A stretch of DNA of 64,000 nt, taken from contig JACDTU010000001.1 in the NCBI GenBank assembly GCA_022376465.1, positions 2,418,001-2,482,000 of the forward strand, written 5' to 3'. Position 1 is the first letter of the stretch; every line of letters starts with the position of its first letter. The stretch comes from Cubamyces lactineus (Eukaryota; Basidiomycota; Agaricomycetes; Polyporales; Polyporaceae). The translations under genes were made by a program, and so were the position numbers. The notes below the pieces were generated by a model. It saw only the letters and a program-made list of their open reading frames with translations, was not told the origin of the DNA and ran no database searches. Below, piece by piece: positions 11,377-24,209 of this stretch.

Positions 11377-12372
11377 ATGTTTAAAAGCAGGAGTTGCGCG
11401 CAGGCTTTGCGCAGGGCTGCCACAATTCGCCAAACTGTGCCAACACCTCTAGGTGAGTTCATGTTATGCGCTGCAAGCAGCAGCCACTGTGCGCAGTTAT
11501 ATGTATATCTAACTTCCGTGAAGCTGCCGCTAGGCTGCCATGTCGCTCCTACTCGCAAGCGGCTGAGAGAGCCGGGCACTCGTCGAGGACGGCTCCGGTC
11601 ATTACTCCCAGCAAGTCTCGTGAAGAATGGCAGAAGCAGGACGCCGTGCTCGTACAACACTTGAACGACGTGTTCTCTCCACTTAAATTTCCTCCCGAAC
11701 TCGCTTCACGAATATTGACACATGCGAGCCATCCTGACGCTATGCGGAGACACAATGGCAGACTGAGCTTCGTCGGTGCGTGCCTCCGTCCTCCCGGCGC
11801 ACCGGTCTTCCGAGAACTAACCGAGCTGGGTGAACAGGGAGGCGCGTCCTCCAGTCGTATCTGCTCATGTTCGTTCATTCTTCACCTGCCCTCCGCCCCG
11901 AACACGACTACGAGCTCATTCTTGAACGTGCACTGAACACGTACGTTCTCGGAGAATACGTCGCGCCTAAGTGGCAAATCGGCAAGGTGCTCAAATGGCG
12001 GCCTATGAACGTCGGCAACATGTCAAAACCACTCGGCCCCAACGTGGACGTACCCAGTCCGTTGATGAACCTGGAGCGGGATAGCGCGAGGAGTGTCGGT
12101 ATGTACAAGGTGCACGGTACTACTGTGGAGGCTGTTGTGGGCGGCGTCTTCCACCAGTTTGTGAGTCTAACCTTGTCTTTGCTCTTCTCGCTCCACTCAC
12201 ATCCTGCGTCTTTACTCAGGGTGGCTCTGTTGCACATCGCTTGTTCCACACCCGAGTACTCCCGCACCTTTTGCTACAAGGCAGCCACGAAGGATTGCAT
12301 GTTGCATACCACGACCATGCTCGGGAGGTTTGTGAGAAGATGGGTGGTCCCCAAGGACCTCTGCTTCGATAG
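11377..12372 (+). CDS. MRPL3: mitochondrial large-subunit ribosomal protein mL44 (RNase III-like)
   Basis: Structural protein of the mitochondrial large ribosomal subunit built on a catalytically dead RNase III fold. Four exons (11377-11452, 11524-11775, 11838-12160, 12220-12372) give 267 residues. The Arg-rich N-terminus without acidic residues fits a mitochondrial import signal. RNase III-like motifs: F-P-P-E-L-A-S-R-I-L-T-H-A-S-H, H-N-G-R-L-S-F-V-G-R-R-V-L, and later T-V-E-A-V-V-G-G-V-F-H-Q-F, then G-G-S-V-A-H-R-L-F-H-T-R-V-L-P-H. The usual acidic metal ligands of active RNase III are not present at these places, as in other mL44 proteins. Intact, head-to-tail with the peptidase gene. Confidence 0.88.
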
Positions 12373-12552
12373 AGGGCTGGCACACGGGCCTTAGGTTTGA
12401 CTAGTTATCGTACTCGCACACGAAATAATATTGCATATCCCATGCTATGTCGCTCCCGACTTCTACGCTGCCCCCGTATCTTTCGGCACTGGCCAGTGGT
12501 ACTGAGGAGCATCTGCACCGGTAGGCGCCCGCACACTCCTTTGACCCTGACC

Positions 12553-14856
12553 ATGACGAAGACTGCTGCATACGGAACCTGGACCTCGCCCATTACAACC
12601 GATGTTGTCTTGAAGAGCGTGCGTTTCTGAAAGGTCGAACTCTCGCACGGCGAATACGATGATGACCTCTGGGCCCAGGGTGTCAAAGTCGACGAGCTCT
12701 TCGTGGATCCGATCACTGCGACGATCTACCACATCGAGGCGCGACCCTCTGAAGGTGGCCGGCTCGTGATCGTCAATACCGAGAAGGGCGATGATGTAGT
12801 AGGCAAAGATTGGAATGTGCGCAGTGCGGTTCACGAGGTGAGTATGCCATGGCAGAGCTCGGCAGAATATCTCTGATTGCTGAACGTGCGTGCAAAGTAT
12901 GGCGGCGCTCCCGCAGTTGCGTATGATGGTGTGATCTACTTTTCGAACTTCAAGGATAGTAGGGTGTACAGAGTCAAAGAAGGAGAGTCGCCAGAACCCA
13001 TCACTCCAGGTGCAGTATGAGTCTACCACTTCCGCCAGACCAAGAAGACTGACGGTGTCAATAGAGAATGCCAATCACCGCTATGCCAAGTTCGCAGTCC
13101 ACCCCAAACAACCCCATCTCCTAGTTGCCATCCGAGAGGACCACACTAACCCGCAGCCATCGGCCGTCGTGAACATCCTCTGCGTGATCAACGCCAAGGA
13201 GAAGACTGTCACTCCGCTTGTATCGGGTGCGGACTTCTACTCGACGCCATGCTTCACCCCGGACGGCAAGCATATTGCCTGGCAGCAATGGTTCCATCCG
13301 GACATGCCATGGGAGGGAGCCGAGGTCCACGTTGCTGAGGTTAAAGCCGGCGAGTATTCGCTTACTCTGGCTAACGCTAAGCACGTCGCGGGCAAACGCA
13401 TCGAAGTCAGCGCGGGGTATCCAGTGTGGGCTTCCAACGACCTCCTTCTCTTCGTCTCTGACGAACCGGGCTACTATAACCCGTGGACGTACTCCATTTC
13501 GTCTGGGAAAGCCGGCCCGGTTCTCTCAAAGCCAGTTGACGAGGACTTTGCCGCACCATTCTGGCGCTTGGGGTACAACTTCGGCGTTCCGCTCGATCTC
13601 GAGGGGAAGATGGCGCTCTTCACTGCGGTCAAGGAAGGTCGGAACGTTCTGTACCTTGTCAGCCTTCACGGTGGTACCCTTGAGGAACTGGAGTGCCCAT
13701 ACGTGAACATCTCATCAATTCAGCGTGTCACCTACGAAGCAGTCGTCTTCCAAGGACAGAAGCACGACGAGTCTGAGCGCGTCGTGCTCTGCAACATCAA
13801 GGAGTACGCAAAGCCAAAGTTTACCTCGGTCAGCGCCAAAGCGGATGCGGAGGAGCTGCCGTTCCCCCGCGAGGTCATCTCGGTGCCGCGCTCTATCACG
13901 CTGAAGGTCCCTGAAACGGGAGAGCCCGTCCATGTACTATTTTATCCGCCGACGAACCCCGACTTTGCTGCACCAGAGGGCGAGAAGCCTCCTGCGGTCG
14001 TGAGCGCTCATGGTGGCCCGACGAGCCGTGCGGTGCCAGGGCTCAGTACGATGATTCAATATTACACATCACGAGGTTTTGCATGGTATGTCCGAACATT
14101 GCGACAGGCCTACGGAGAACTGATAGCCTGCCAGGATCGACGTCAACTACGGTGGAAGCTCTGGGTACGGCCGCAAGTACATGTGAGTATCTTACTTCAT
14201 TCCACCTGGATTGCATACTGATAATGCCCATTATCAGCAAGCGCCTCGAAGGTAACTGGGGCATCGTGGACGTGCAAGACTGCGCAGTTGCAGCACAACA
14301 GCTCGCCGCCCCTCCGTACTCCCTCATTGACGCGCAGCGGATCGCGATAACCGGCCGCTCCGCGGGCGGGTACACCGTGCTCATGGCGCTCTGCAGCTAC
14401 CCCGACATCTTCGCTGCGGGCACGTCCTCGTTCGGCATCTCGGACCTCGTCACGCTCGGCGAGTTCACGCACAAGTTCGAGAGCCAGTACTTGTTCAAAC
14501 TCGCTGGGGGCACCCCGTCCGAGGTCCCGGATGTCTACAGGGAACGGTCGCCTGTCAATAAGGCAGACAAGATCAAGGCTCCACTCTTGGTAAGTCACTC
14601 CGTGGAGTGCGATCGAGATGTGTACTTCGGGGGCCGGCTAACGAGCTTACCGCAGGTCTTGCAAGGCTCGATAGACGCAGTCGTGCCTCCCAACCAAGCA
14701 GAGTTGATCGTGAGCAACATCAAGAAGCGCGGCGGGCGTGTCGAATACATCGTTTTCGAGGGCGAAGGACATGGTTGGCGCAAGGCGGAGAACATTCGCA
14801 CAGCGCTTGAGAAGGAGCTGTCATTTTACGAGGACGTCTTTGGCTTGCGGAAGTGA
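12553..14856 (+). CDS. S9 prolyl-oligopeptidase family peptidase (dipeptidyl/acylaminoacyl type)
   Basis: Serine peptidase with an N-terminal beta-propeller and a C-terminal alpha/beta-hydrolase domain, probably cytosolic since no signal peptide is seen. Seven exons (12553-12618, 12679-12837, 12898-13009, 13065-14085, 14135-14182, 14238-14589, 14656-14856) give 652 residues. The start M-T-K-T-A-A-Y-G-T-W-T-S-P-I-T is family-typical. Propeller repeats include H-I-E-A-R-P-S-E-G-G-R and Y-G-G-A-P-A-V. The hydrolase domain shows V-S-A-H-G-G-P-T (oxyanion region), V-N-Y-G-G-S-S-G-Y-G-R, the nucleophile elbow G-R-S-A-G-G-Y, the Asp in G-S-I-D-A-V-V-P-P-N-Q and the His in G-E-G-H-G-W. An apparent stop at 12628 lies inside the 60-nt first intron, so the gene is intact. 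Confidence 0.93.
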
Positions 14857-15235
14857 GGGAGGCGTGTGTGGCGTATGGGGTAGCAGTGTAGCCATTCAGG
14901 TGGAACCGTAACGAAAGCAAGCAGTAACAATGTACAAGTAGTCAAATGCAAGTGGATGTTGTAATGATACATATGTACAGCACAGGCAACTGAAGCGATT
15001 CTAGTGATAAGCACGACAGCGGGAGAGTAGCAAAGGGCATATGCAAGACGATAGCGGCCGAGACGAACTATCCTAGATATACAAAAATGCGATGAGAGCA
15101 CATTACGATGGCAGCAGTATGGACGGGATGAAAGCAGTGAGATAACAGACGATGAGCAAACGGTGAGAAGTGACTGAAGTCCACCAGCGTTCAGAGGCTC
15201 AGCATCATGATGCACGTCTTGCTCAAGCGACTCAC
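14857..15235. other. convergent intergenic region
   Basis: 379 bases between stop codons of the S9 peptidase (+) and the BAH-PHD gene (-). 3' UTRs expected; nothing else seen. Confidence 0.5.
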
Positions 15236-17170
15236 CTAGATAGCACCTTGGCATTGCGGACACTTGAACGCGGGGCCGGCAAAGAGCTCCACGAGACCTT
15301 TATACTCTTCCATCCGGCGGTCCCAGTATTTCTCGTACGGAGACGCCAGGGTCCCGAAGTCCTCCAACTGTTCCGCCAACTCCTGCAAATGCGCGACCAC
15401 GTCGCACGAGCTCTCCTCGATCCCCGTCCAGAACGGCACGCTCTCGCGCATCTGCTCGCGGACCAGGAGCTCCATTAACTTCGCGCTCGCACGGGGGTCG
15501 CCACGGTTCAGGACGGCGGTGTAGACGAAGCGCCGCGCGAGGACGACGTCTGCGACGTTGCCGATCGCGAACCCGGCGGGGGCACCCGCGCAGCGGATAA
15601 TGGGAGATTGCGCGATGGCGAGGAGACTGGCAGGAAGATGGGCGATGATCTCGGGAGAACGGTTCAGCATTCGAAGAGCGTCGTGGACGGTGACCTGCGA
15701 TATGTCTTGCTCAGCTACGACACAGGACATTCGCGGTGGCCAGTTCACTGACCATGTCGGTGAGCATCACCCCTTCGTGCGCTTCTTTCTCGTAGAAGTA
15801 TCCGAAGTCGACGAACAGAACCTCCTCGTCAGGGTTGTTGGCGAGGAGACGCAGGTTACGAGTTTCCGGGGGCAAGCTGTCGAGGTTGTCCTGCGTGAGC
15901 TCTAGGCAGGATGAGTGGTACCATTTACGACACTTTAGGCTCGGACAGAAGTGCATTGGGTCTTGTGGCCTACAGGAGACAGAAAGCGTCAACAACAGGT
16001 AGTTAGACCACCTCGCTTGCCATGACCAACAACTGAACTCTACGCACTCATGGGTGGCGGCGAACTCTTCTGGTGGGAAACAAATGCCAGAGGGGAATGG
16101 ATTGTATGTCAATCCGCAGAGACAAGTATCGTGCCCAAGGGGTGGCTGGAACTGTATCTGTTCAGGCATAGCTGATGAGTAGTTTGCATAGCGAATAAAT
16201 TTTACCTGAAGAGCCCTCTTGTTCATCGGCAAGCTAGCCAGCGCCAGATTGGTCCGCATGAAGAGATCGCGAGGGTGAAGTGCGGGAGGGTCTAGAGAGC
16301 TCTCGTCATATTCATGGACATGTGTGACAGCTTGAAGGTGATGTGTTAGCTACTTAGGTAATGGGTATAATCGTTTCGCCATTGGGAGCACAGGTAACAC
16401 ACTGCTTCCTCAAGTTCCTACGCAAATACCGATCAAGAGCGGACGAGTATGACAGGGGCACTCATCCGGGAGCATCATGATAGTATGGATATCACTACAC
16501 GTACCTTGGAATGAGTATGGCGAGACGTAGTCATAGTGGTCAGAGAGGATGCGCTCAAACGGCGCACATTGGGAAGGGTTGCTTATGAATCTAAGTGGCA
16601 TTCTCCAGTTAATGTCTCAAGATGACTTACAAACTCTTGAATTGCTTATTGATGTCATTGCGAGACCAATACCAGCGGACCTTGACGAGCGTCTTGGACT
16701 GGTCGGGACTGGTGCGAACCTGGCAAATACGACCGACCCAGACGTCCTCTGTATCGTCCCAAGGCGAGTTGAGGATTACACTGTGATAGATTCGGATTAG
16801 GGATATGCACCGTTACGAATTAGTAGCATCGTACTCGTTGCCTTTCTTGAACATGACAGGCTTGTATGTATAGCCGCCTGCGCATACATCAGTAGAGTTT
16901 GGCTTTGATGCGTAGGGTGAGCGTTACCGTGAGCGAGTGGATTGATGTACAAGACGTCAACTTTCCATTGTCAACAGGAATAAGGTGTTTAGTACTATGC
17001 CCGCAGCGTATGCCAAGACGTCAGTAGACTTGGGACGAACCTACGAAGCCATAAGCAGGCACCATCTGTGCGAACTCAAGATCCTCGTCAGTTTTGGCTG
17101 GCAGCCATTTGTGCGCAGCCGGTTTCTTTTTCATGGTCAGCCGTCGATGCTTGCGAGTAATCTTTCCCAT
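15236..17170 (-). CDS. BAH domain-PHD finger chromatin protein
   Basis: Likely nuclear chromatin reader. Nine exons fit in phase (17041-17170, 16928-16960, 16817-16877, 16631-16780, 16505-16590, 16206-16330, 16048-16157, 15753-15969, 15236-15694) for 456 residues. The N-terminus is basic (K-I-T-R-K-H-R-R). BAH marks: V-D-V-L-Y-I-N-P-L, D-D-T-E-D-V-W-V-G-R-I, L-V-K-V-R-W-Y-W, R-I-L-S-D-H-Y-D-Y-V-S-P, and V-H-E-Y-D-E. A PHD-type zinc site follows: C-L-C, C-P-S-L-K-C, W-Y-H-S-S-C. The last ligand pair C-P-Q-C sits only at the very C-terminus, about 200 residues further. The intron 16331-16504 (174 nt) is long for this locus and could hide a micro-exon. Specific targets unknown. Confidence 0.85.
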
Positions 17171-17527
17171 GTGCGAGGGTTAGGATGTGGGAGAGACGGC
17201 AAGGAAATTGAAAGGGCGATAAGGAACACTTAGAGATGCAAGCGGAGCACTCTCAAAATCTCACATTGGGCCTCAGGAGCTGGTAGGTTTATGTGCTGGT
17301 GTGCTGCGGTAGTCCGCGTGGTGAATACGTATTGAAGAAGGCGTTTGAGCGGAGGCATAGCTCATTTAAAGCTATTGGCTTCTGATCCTAACACGTACAA
17401 ACAACCCGCTTGTCCGTCGCGTGCGCGCGCCTATGCTTCAACGCCTGTTTCGTGTTGTGGCTGCTGCAGAACTTGGTCTCGTCTCCTTATCCTCTCTTTC
17501 CCGCCTCCTCGCCAAACTCGCGCCAGG
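17171..17527. promoter_or_regulatory. shared divergent promoter of BAH-PHD and NUP57
   Basis: 357 bases between divergent starts, so both promoters lie here. No TATA box was seen near either start; the pyrimidine-rich stretch just before the NUP57 ATG (about 17479-17512) fits a 5' leader. Confidence 0.5.
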
Positions 17528-19817
17528 ATGTCTGCATTTGGCGGGTTTGGTAGCACGAAGCCCCAGCAGCAACAGCAACAACCACAGCAAGGCGCTACTG
17601 GAGGGCTGTTTGGGGGCTTCGGAACGAATATCGCGCCCGCAACTGGTGGCTCGCTATTTGGCAACACGGCGCAATCGGGGACGAACACGGGAGGCGGGCT
17701 CTTTGGCTCGGCGAATACCAATACGCAGGCCGGCGGCACCGGTGGCGGGCTCTTTGGGTCATCAACTCAACAGCCCAGTGGCGGTCTGTTCGGGAGCACA
17801 AACGCGAACACGGGACCGCAGAGTGGTGGACTCTTTGGAAACACACAGCAATCAGGAACCAATGCGGCTCCTTCTGGAGGATTGTTTGGGTCTGCCCAGC
17901 AGGGCCAAACCGGTAAGTTCGTTCTTCTGAGTGGGTTGACCTATACGGCGCGTCGTGTCCGTGTATCAACGTACTCCGACCCGCGCCTCAGCCAGCCCTG
18001 ATAATTGTTCGCTGGTTTAGGTACCACGGGTGGAGGTCTCTTCGGCAACGCGAACGCAGGAACATCGACCGGCACGACTGGTGGTGGTTTGTTCGGCAAT
18101 GCAGCCGGCAACACCAACACGACGGGCGGTGGCCTGTTCGGCAATACTGGAGCCTCCACAAATACAGGCGGCGGCTTGTTCGGAAACGCGAGCACCAATA
18201 CCCAGACTGCCCCATCTGGAGGTCTCTTCGGCAACAACACTTCGAACACAACTGGCGGTGGACTATTCGGTAACACCACTAACACTACCGGGACAAGCGG
18301 TGGGCTTTTTGGAAGCACCACAGGTGCACCCTCTGGCGGTTTGTTTGGTTCGACCAACAACAACGCGCCCTCAACCGGTGGCGGTTTGTTCGGTAGTAAC
18401 ACCGGGGCGACAAACACTGGCACTGCGGGTGGGCTTTTCGGGTCAAACACGACGGGGACATCGGGTGGTCTCTTCGGATCGACGCAACCAGGTGCCTCCA
18501 CCGGCCAGTCTTCGCTCTTTGGTAGCACGAACCAGGCGCCAGGGTCCTCGCTGTTTGGAAACAACCAACAGCAGCAGCAGCAAAATCAGAGTGGCTCACT
18601 ATTTGGTAACCTTGGCCAGCAACAGCAGAAGCCCGGAGGGTTCTTCGGTAGCACATTGGGTGCGAGTACTTTGGGGGCAAGCACTATAGGTGGCAGCACT
18701 CTGCTCGGCTCGACCAACAACCTCTTCGCGTCCAGGCCTGCCATCGCACCTAACCCGCAGCAAGATGCACAATCGCAATTCGCGCAGCTCACACAGCGGA
18801 TCGAAGGTATCGCTCAAGCATGGGACCCAAATTCTCCACAATGTCGTTTCCAGGTACGTGCTGAGAGATTAGGCTGGGCGAACAAACTCTGATATCCTTG
18901 ATCTACTTCAGCACTACTTCTACAACTTGGTTGATCCCAATCAGGTACACTTATACGGCCGACCACCCAATGCGTTCAACGATGCACTATGGCAGAAGGC
19001 AGTGCGTGAAAATCCCGATCCCAGCTGGTGAGTGTCTGCCTCGTGGCTCTATGGCACCGCCTAACGAGCTCTTGTTAGCTTCGTTCCCGTGATTGCCACA
19101 GGCTTCGACGACTTGCAAAAGCGAGTAGAAGCACAGACACAACAAGCCGCAGCACACCAAGAGAAGCTCAAGGTATGGTCCGATCTCGACTGCGCGCTAT
19201 ACCCATCTCATACCAGCCACAGGAGCTTCAACAACGTATCGCTGCCCTTACCCAACGGCACCAGCTCTCTAACGCATCACGCCTACATCGCGCATCCGCC
19301 CTCCAGACTCAGCTGACGCATCGCGTCATCAAGCTCGTCCAGCATCTGCATTTACTCATTCCTGCGCTCCGCTCTTCTGCACTACGACCCGAGGAGGAGG
19401 CACTGCGCACTGCTCTTGAGGAGATCGACGAGGAGGTGCGGCGGCCGGGTGGAACAGGACGGATACGTGGGAAGCTGAACGAGCTGTGGGCGCTCGTTGG
19501 CGCGGTGACCGCCGCGCGCGAGCGGGATCGCAAGACGGGTGGCGTAGAGTGGGCGGTTGTCGATGAAGAGGGCTTGGCGCAGATCACCCAGGTTAGCATC
19601 CATTCACTTTTCTCCCACCTTACTGTAGAGATGGCGGTAGCGGCTGACTCCCTGGGCCTTGTAGATCCTTGCAGAAGAGCAGGCAGGGTTGGCGCACCTC
19701 ACGAAGCTGCTGCAAAAGGACATGAAGGATCTTGCGATCATCCAAGGGTCGAGCCCTCAGGACGAGGATCCGGATCTGATGTCGTCAACGGCCACGCTGC
19801 GCGCGAGCACGCTCTGA
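17528..19817 (+). CDS. NUP57: nucleoporin NUP57/Nup54, GLFG repeat protein
   Basis: FG nucleoporin of the central transport channel (Nsp1/Nup62 complex). Six exons (17528-17912, 18021-18853, 18912-19027, 19079-19172, 19223-19591, 19665-19817) give 649 residues. The first two exons encode about 400 residues of Gly/Asn/Ser/Thr-rich sequence with more than 20 L-F-G repeats, mostly G-G-L-F-G spaced 10-20 residues apart, plus short polyglutamine tracts. The C-terminal part has the Nup54 alpha-helical domain: [34 protein letters not shown], then heptad-rich coiled coil. The repeat region also produces a long Pro-rich open frame on the minus strand, which is a composition artefact. Confidence 0.94.
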
Positions 19818-20392
19818 TGTATCGATATTGTGTACAATATACCATGCTACGCTTCACGACGGGAATCATCAGCGTTGAGCCGTTGGCAAATGTGCTGCAC
19901 ATATTTAACACTCTTATTTCGGGTGGTTCAACCGAGTCTGACCCTGTGTCCATGACTAAAGCCTATAGCAGATTGTCAAGTTCCGGCGATGGTACCGCCG
20001 TACTGCTTCTCCATGCAGCTTGATTGTGTTTATGGCCCTGCTGACGTGAGGCTGTCCATCTCGAGGAGGCCTTTGTGAGTGTTGCTTAGTTATGGATCTC
20101 TTGTGTGAGGGGAACCCGTAGCTAGCGGCGGGGGATAAGTAGATGTTCGCTATTGTCCTTTTGTTAGACTTACTCGGGATATAACAAGCAGATAAGCGGG
20201 GATTGTTACCGGAACTTACCGTGGCTAACGGGCGATTAGTGTCAGATTAATAGAAGCCGTAGTAGGTAAGCGATCAAAGGGCTGAGTGCCGCGGAGGCTC
20301 GATCGTTGCCGCCACCGCGAACTTGAGCTCAGACCACGAGCAGACATTCTCCTTTCTCTCTTTCTGCATGCCCGCTTTCTAACGACCGCAAC
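19818..20392. other. intergenic, promoter of CAC2
   Basis: 575 bases between NUP57 and CAC2, both plus strand. Short frames only; no TATA box or repeat recognised. Confidence 0.5.
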
Positions 20393-23047
20393 ATGCGTGT
20401 ACGAACACTCGAGATCCGCTGGCACGACAGCAAGCCCATATCTACATGCGACTTCCAACCAGTCCCGTTCAAGAAGGCGCGCCCGTCTCAGGACAAGCAC
20501 TTTGCCGCGCAGTCGTACCGGCTCGCGACAGGAGGCGAGGACAACCATGTCAGGGTGAGCACACCGTCTTAAACGTGCGGAGGGCCGGTAACGACGTAGG
20601 GCCGAAGTTGTGGTTGGTCCATCCGAACATACTCCCCCAATCACTGGTGGAGGGCGCGTCTGAGCCACCGGCACCGAGACCACCACGCGTAGAGTACCTT
20701 GCAACTCTGAGCAGGCATTCTGCTGCTGTCAACGTCGTCCGCTTCAGTCCGAATGGTCAGTATGGGGCATATCACACGCGTCTTGTCGATGCTGACACGC
20801 GCCGTAGGCGACCTAATCGCGTCCGCTGGAGATGGTACGTCGGCGGCTATATGGTCTGTGGCAGACCCCACCTGAACGCGTTGCTCTTAGACGGCATGAT
20901 CATAATCTGGTCTCCGACGACGAGTCCTCACGCCAGTAGCTACGGGAGCGATCTGGCTCCTGAGGACCTCCAATACGAGAAGGAGCATTGGAAACCCCGG
21001 ACGACCTTCCGGTATGGATACTGAATTGGTGCTCAGCCATACGAGTCGCTGATTATCTATCTAGCTGTACCACTATGCAGGTCTATGACCTCGCATGGAG
21101 TCCTAGCGGTGAATATATTATCGCTGGAAGCACTGATAACTGTGCCCGGATATTCACTGCCAGCGAAGGTCAGCGACGCTCGTTCTATAAGCTCCCTGAT
21201 TTGCACTGATGGCATTGAAGGTAAATGCGTGCATGAAATTGCCGAACACAACCACTACGTGCAAGGTGTCGCCTGGGATCCTCTCAACGAGTACATTGCT
21301 ACCCAAAGCAGCGACCGCTCCATGCATATCTACAGCATTTCTTACAAGCAGGGTTCCTTGGAAGTTCATGCAGTTGGGAAAAATACCCGCATGAATCACC
21401 GACACAGTCGTACACCGAGCACCCACAGCCGCCCACCACCATTCAGACGCGAGTCTACTGCAAGTGAAACGGAGTCGGTGATCACTAGCGTCAGCGAGCA
21501 GTTAAGAGACGAGGCTGCTGCGTCTGGTTCCGGGCAGCAACCCCAAGGAAGTGCGCTGCTCACCCCTACCGCCTCCGTGGCAAGCACACCTTCGATGACT
21601 ATGTTCCCACCACCGTACGACCGGCCATCGTCCAGGCGCTCATCCTTTAGCGGCTCGAATGCACCGAGCTCTCCAGCTAACTATAGCCGATACGGCCGCT
21701 CGCCTTCTCCGATGCCTGCGCTCCCGGCCATCCGCATGGCGCCGTCGACGGGTGCAAATACTTGGGCCTCTGTGAAACTCTATGGCGATGAGAGCTTCAC
21801 AAACTTCTTCAGGCGGCTTACCTTCAGTCCCGACGGCGGCCTGCTCCTCACTCCCGCCGGCCAGTTTGAGGACCCGTCGGTGACCCCTGCCATCACGTCG
21901 AAGTCAGGAGAGCAGACACGAGGCAGGAAAGGTAATCCGAATGCCAACGACTCCAAGGACAGTTCATCGTCGGTGTACATCTACTCCCGAGCGAACTTCG
22001 CTCGCCCTCCCATCGCACGATTACCGGGCCACAAGAAAGCGAGCGTCGCTGTCAGATTCTCGCCCGTTCTGTACGAGTTGCGGCCGGACGTGTCATCCGG
22101 CGAGGCCGAGCCCAAGACGGTCACATTAGACAAGGATACCGAGGTTTCGGTTGATGTCGACATCGGCGTGCCGCCCAACGCTGCGGTCGACAAGGACAAG
22201 ACGCCGTTCGCCTCTCCTATGAAGCAATCATCTTCGCAGGGCTCGAACATCGCTGCACCTTCTCCACGCATCGCAATACCTAGCGGCCCGCCATCCGCTA
22301 TGATGCCGTCCCCCGCGCTGTCTGCGACTGAGTCCTTAAGGCCTCCCACCCCGGCAGCGTCGAAGCCCCCAACCCCTAGCCCCATCCCTATCATCACCCC
22401 TACGCCTACTGCGTCAGTATTCTCGTTACCCTACCGCATGCTATACGCTGTAGCAACCATGGACACGGTCATGATCTACGACACTCAGCAAGCTGGTCCT
22501 GTGTGTCTGCTGACCAAGCTGCACTACGACGAGTTCACTGATATGTCCTGGTATGCCCGTACCCTCGATTCTATTCTGATGCATAGCGCTCACACCCCGC
22601 GTTTTATATAGGTCGCCTGACGGCCAATGTCTCATACTCTCTTCTCGCGACGGTTACTGTACCATTGTCGTCTTCGACGAGATTCTGCCGGCACATCACA
22701 CGCAGCAGCACACACTGCAGCTTCAATCCATCGCGCATCACCACTCGTTACCGCTGACGACCTCGTCGGCCGCGACGCCACTGTCCACGCCGTCGATGCA
22801 CGCGACTGCCCTCCCTAGCCTGACTCCAGTCACCCCCGTGGTACCAGCAAAGCGGAGTGCGGAACCTCCGCTCACGCCAGCTGCCAGCGTGGACGAGAAT
22901 CTCCTCGGTGTCCGCACAGGCGCGGACTCGACGGAGATCACAGAGGCTGGCGGTATGAGCGCAAGTACGTCTCAGGATGACATCCAGGAGCCACCAAAGA
23001 AGAAGCGGAGGGCCGCGTTAACGCGCGTCGGGGACCTTGGCTCATAG
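20393..23047 (+). CDS. CAC2: chromatin assembly factor 1 subunit B (p60), WD40 protein
   Basis: Middle subunit of CAF-1, which deposits H3-H4 behind replication forks. Seven exons (20393-20554, 20608-20755, 20808-20834, 20891-21011, 21065-21168, 21221-22550, 22612-23047) give 775 residues. The start M-R-V-R-T-L-E-I-R-W-H-D-S-K-P-I is diagnostic of the family. WD repeats follow: L-A-T-G-G-E-D-N-H-V-R-L-W, L-S-R-H-S-A-A-V-N-V-V-R-F-S-P-N-G, L-I-A-S-A-G-D, V-Y-D-L-A-W-S-P-S-G, V-Q-G-V-A-W-D-P and late S-P-D-G-Q-C-L-I-L-S-S-R-D-G-Y. Between them lie two long Ser/Pro-rich disordered insertions, larger than in yeast Cac2. The tail has a basic P-P-K-K-K-R-R motif that would serve as nuclear signal. 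Confidence 0.94.
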
Positions 23048-24040
23048 GTCTCTTCCTCCACCCCCCCCCCTCTTAGCCTTCCCTTGGACTCGTAGCGTAT
23101 CTCTCTCACTAGGCTCGTTGTTTACCAGCTCTTCATTTATCCCTATCGTTGTACCGTATCGTTGTCGCCGTCGCCGTCATTGTCATCGATCTCATTGTTA
23201 CGTCTCCTACGATACATGCCCTCGAGCCTGCCAGTCTTGTCTAATCCTTCCATGTCAACCGTTCACGTTGTCGCCATCGTCATCCGCCTCCTCTTGGCGC
23301 TGAGCCTTTGGCTCCTGGCTCCGTCTACATTCACGAATTCGGAATGGGGGCACGGGCTCTCGCTTCAGCAAGACTCATGTGCTCTCGTCACGTACGCAAA
23401 CCTGTACGCATACCACACCAAACATGTTATGTGGTCGCCGCCCAAAGTGATGCACCACTGCTTAGACGATTCGCATGATCGGCGAGATGGTCTATTCCTT
23501 GTGGCGTGCACGTTACAACACAGGTCAGTATGTACGAATGAACAAGGTCTCGGAAGGCCGGCCCCTGGAAAATGCGACGAGCGCATGTCTTTCTCCTTGG
23601 CACCAAACTGCATGGGCTGAAATCGGAATGCCGCGGCGCGCACACTGGGAGGAAGCGATGATCGTGCACGACGAAAATCAAATTAAACGCGGGGTAACGC
23701 TATGGCAGTGTATGTAACATGGTTCATTACTATGCAGGCGGGGGTACTCACCGTGTCTCTTAGGGCTTGCCAAGGCCTACGCTGCCGTAAATGCTCTCAA
23801 TGGGCCGGGCGCAGAAAGAGCTCGCTGTCGCGCCCATGGTGCAGGTGGTATATGCGGTTTCAGATACTGCATTGTACACTCACGATCCGCGGAGGTACTA
23901 CTCATGAGTTGAGGTATCACGCTCGACAAGGCCCGTGGAGGCTCTCCTTGGCAGCTCAACCCAGCCTGGTTCCGGCCGTTGTCGTGTTGTACTCCGACTC
24001 GTTAGTTCGTATGCGGACCGCCAGAGTAACGCGCTGCAAG
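23048..24040. other. about 1 kb without a recognised gene
   Basis: Downstream of CAC2. Starts with a short C tract near 23060 inside pyrimidine-rich sequence. Several frames up to 152 codons exist on both strands, but they have no motif or splice support. Confidence 0.4.
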
Positions 24041-24050
24041 TATATATAAG
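24041..24050 (+). promoter_or_regulatory. TATA box of small secreted protein 1
   Basis: TATATATAAG, 160-170 bases upstream of the ATG at 24210. A likely 5'-UTR intron (24150-24201, GTATGT...TACAG) lies between them, which explains the distance. The same layout recurs at the paralog. Confidence 0.65.
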
Positions 24051-24209
24051 AGTCCGCTGAACGTATCTAATCTTCATCGAGCAGCCCTCGAGCCCTTCGC
24101 ATTTAGTCGCAAGCCTCTCAATTCCTTCTGACCAACATCATCTTCATCAGTATGTCCATGCACTGACCGCAGTGTAGCCGCAGGCTTACTTCTTCCTACA
24201 GCTATCGAG

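Noticed and set aside
12619..12678. In-frame TGA in the S9 peptidase near its N-terminus
   Set aside because: It lies in a 60-nt GT-AG intron. Splicing gives L-K-S-G-V-K-V-D-E-L-F, the expected family sequence.
17941..18564. 207-codon Pro-rich open frame on the minus strand across the NUP57 repeats
   Set aside because: Shadow of the GLFG repeat composition; no start context, domain or splice signals.
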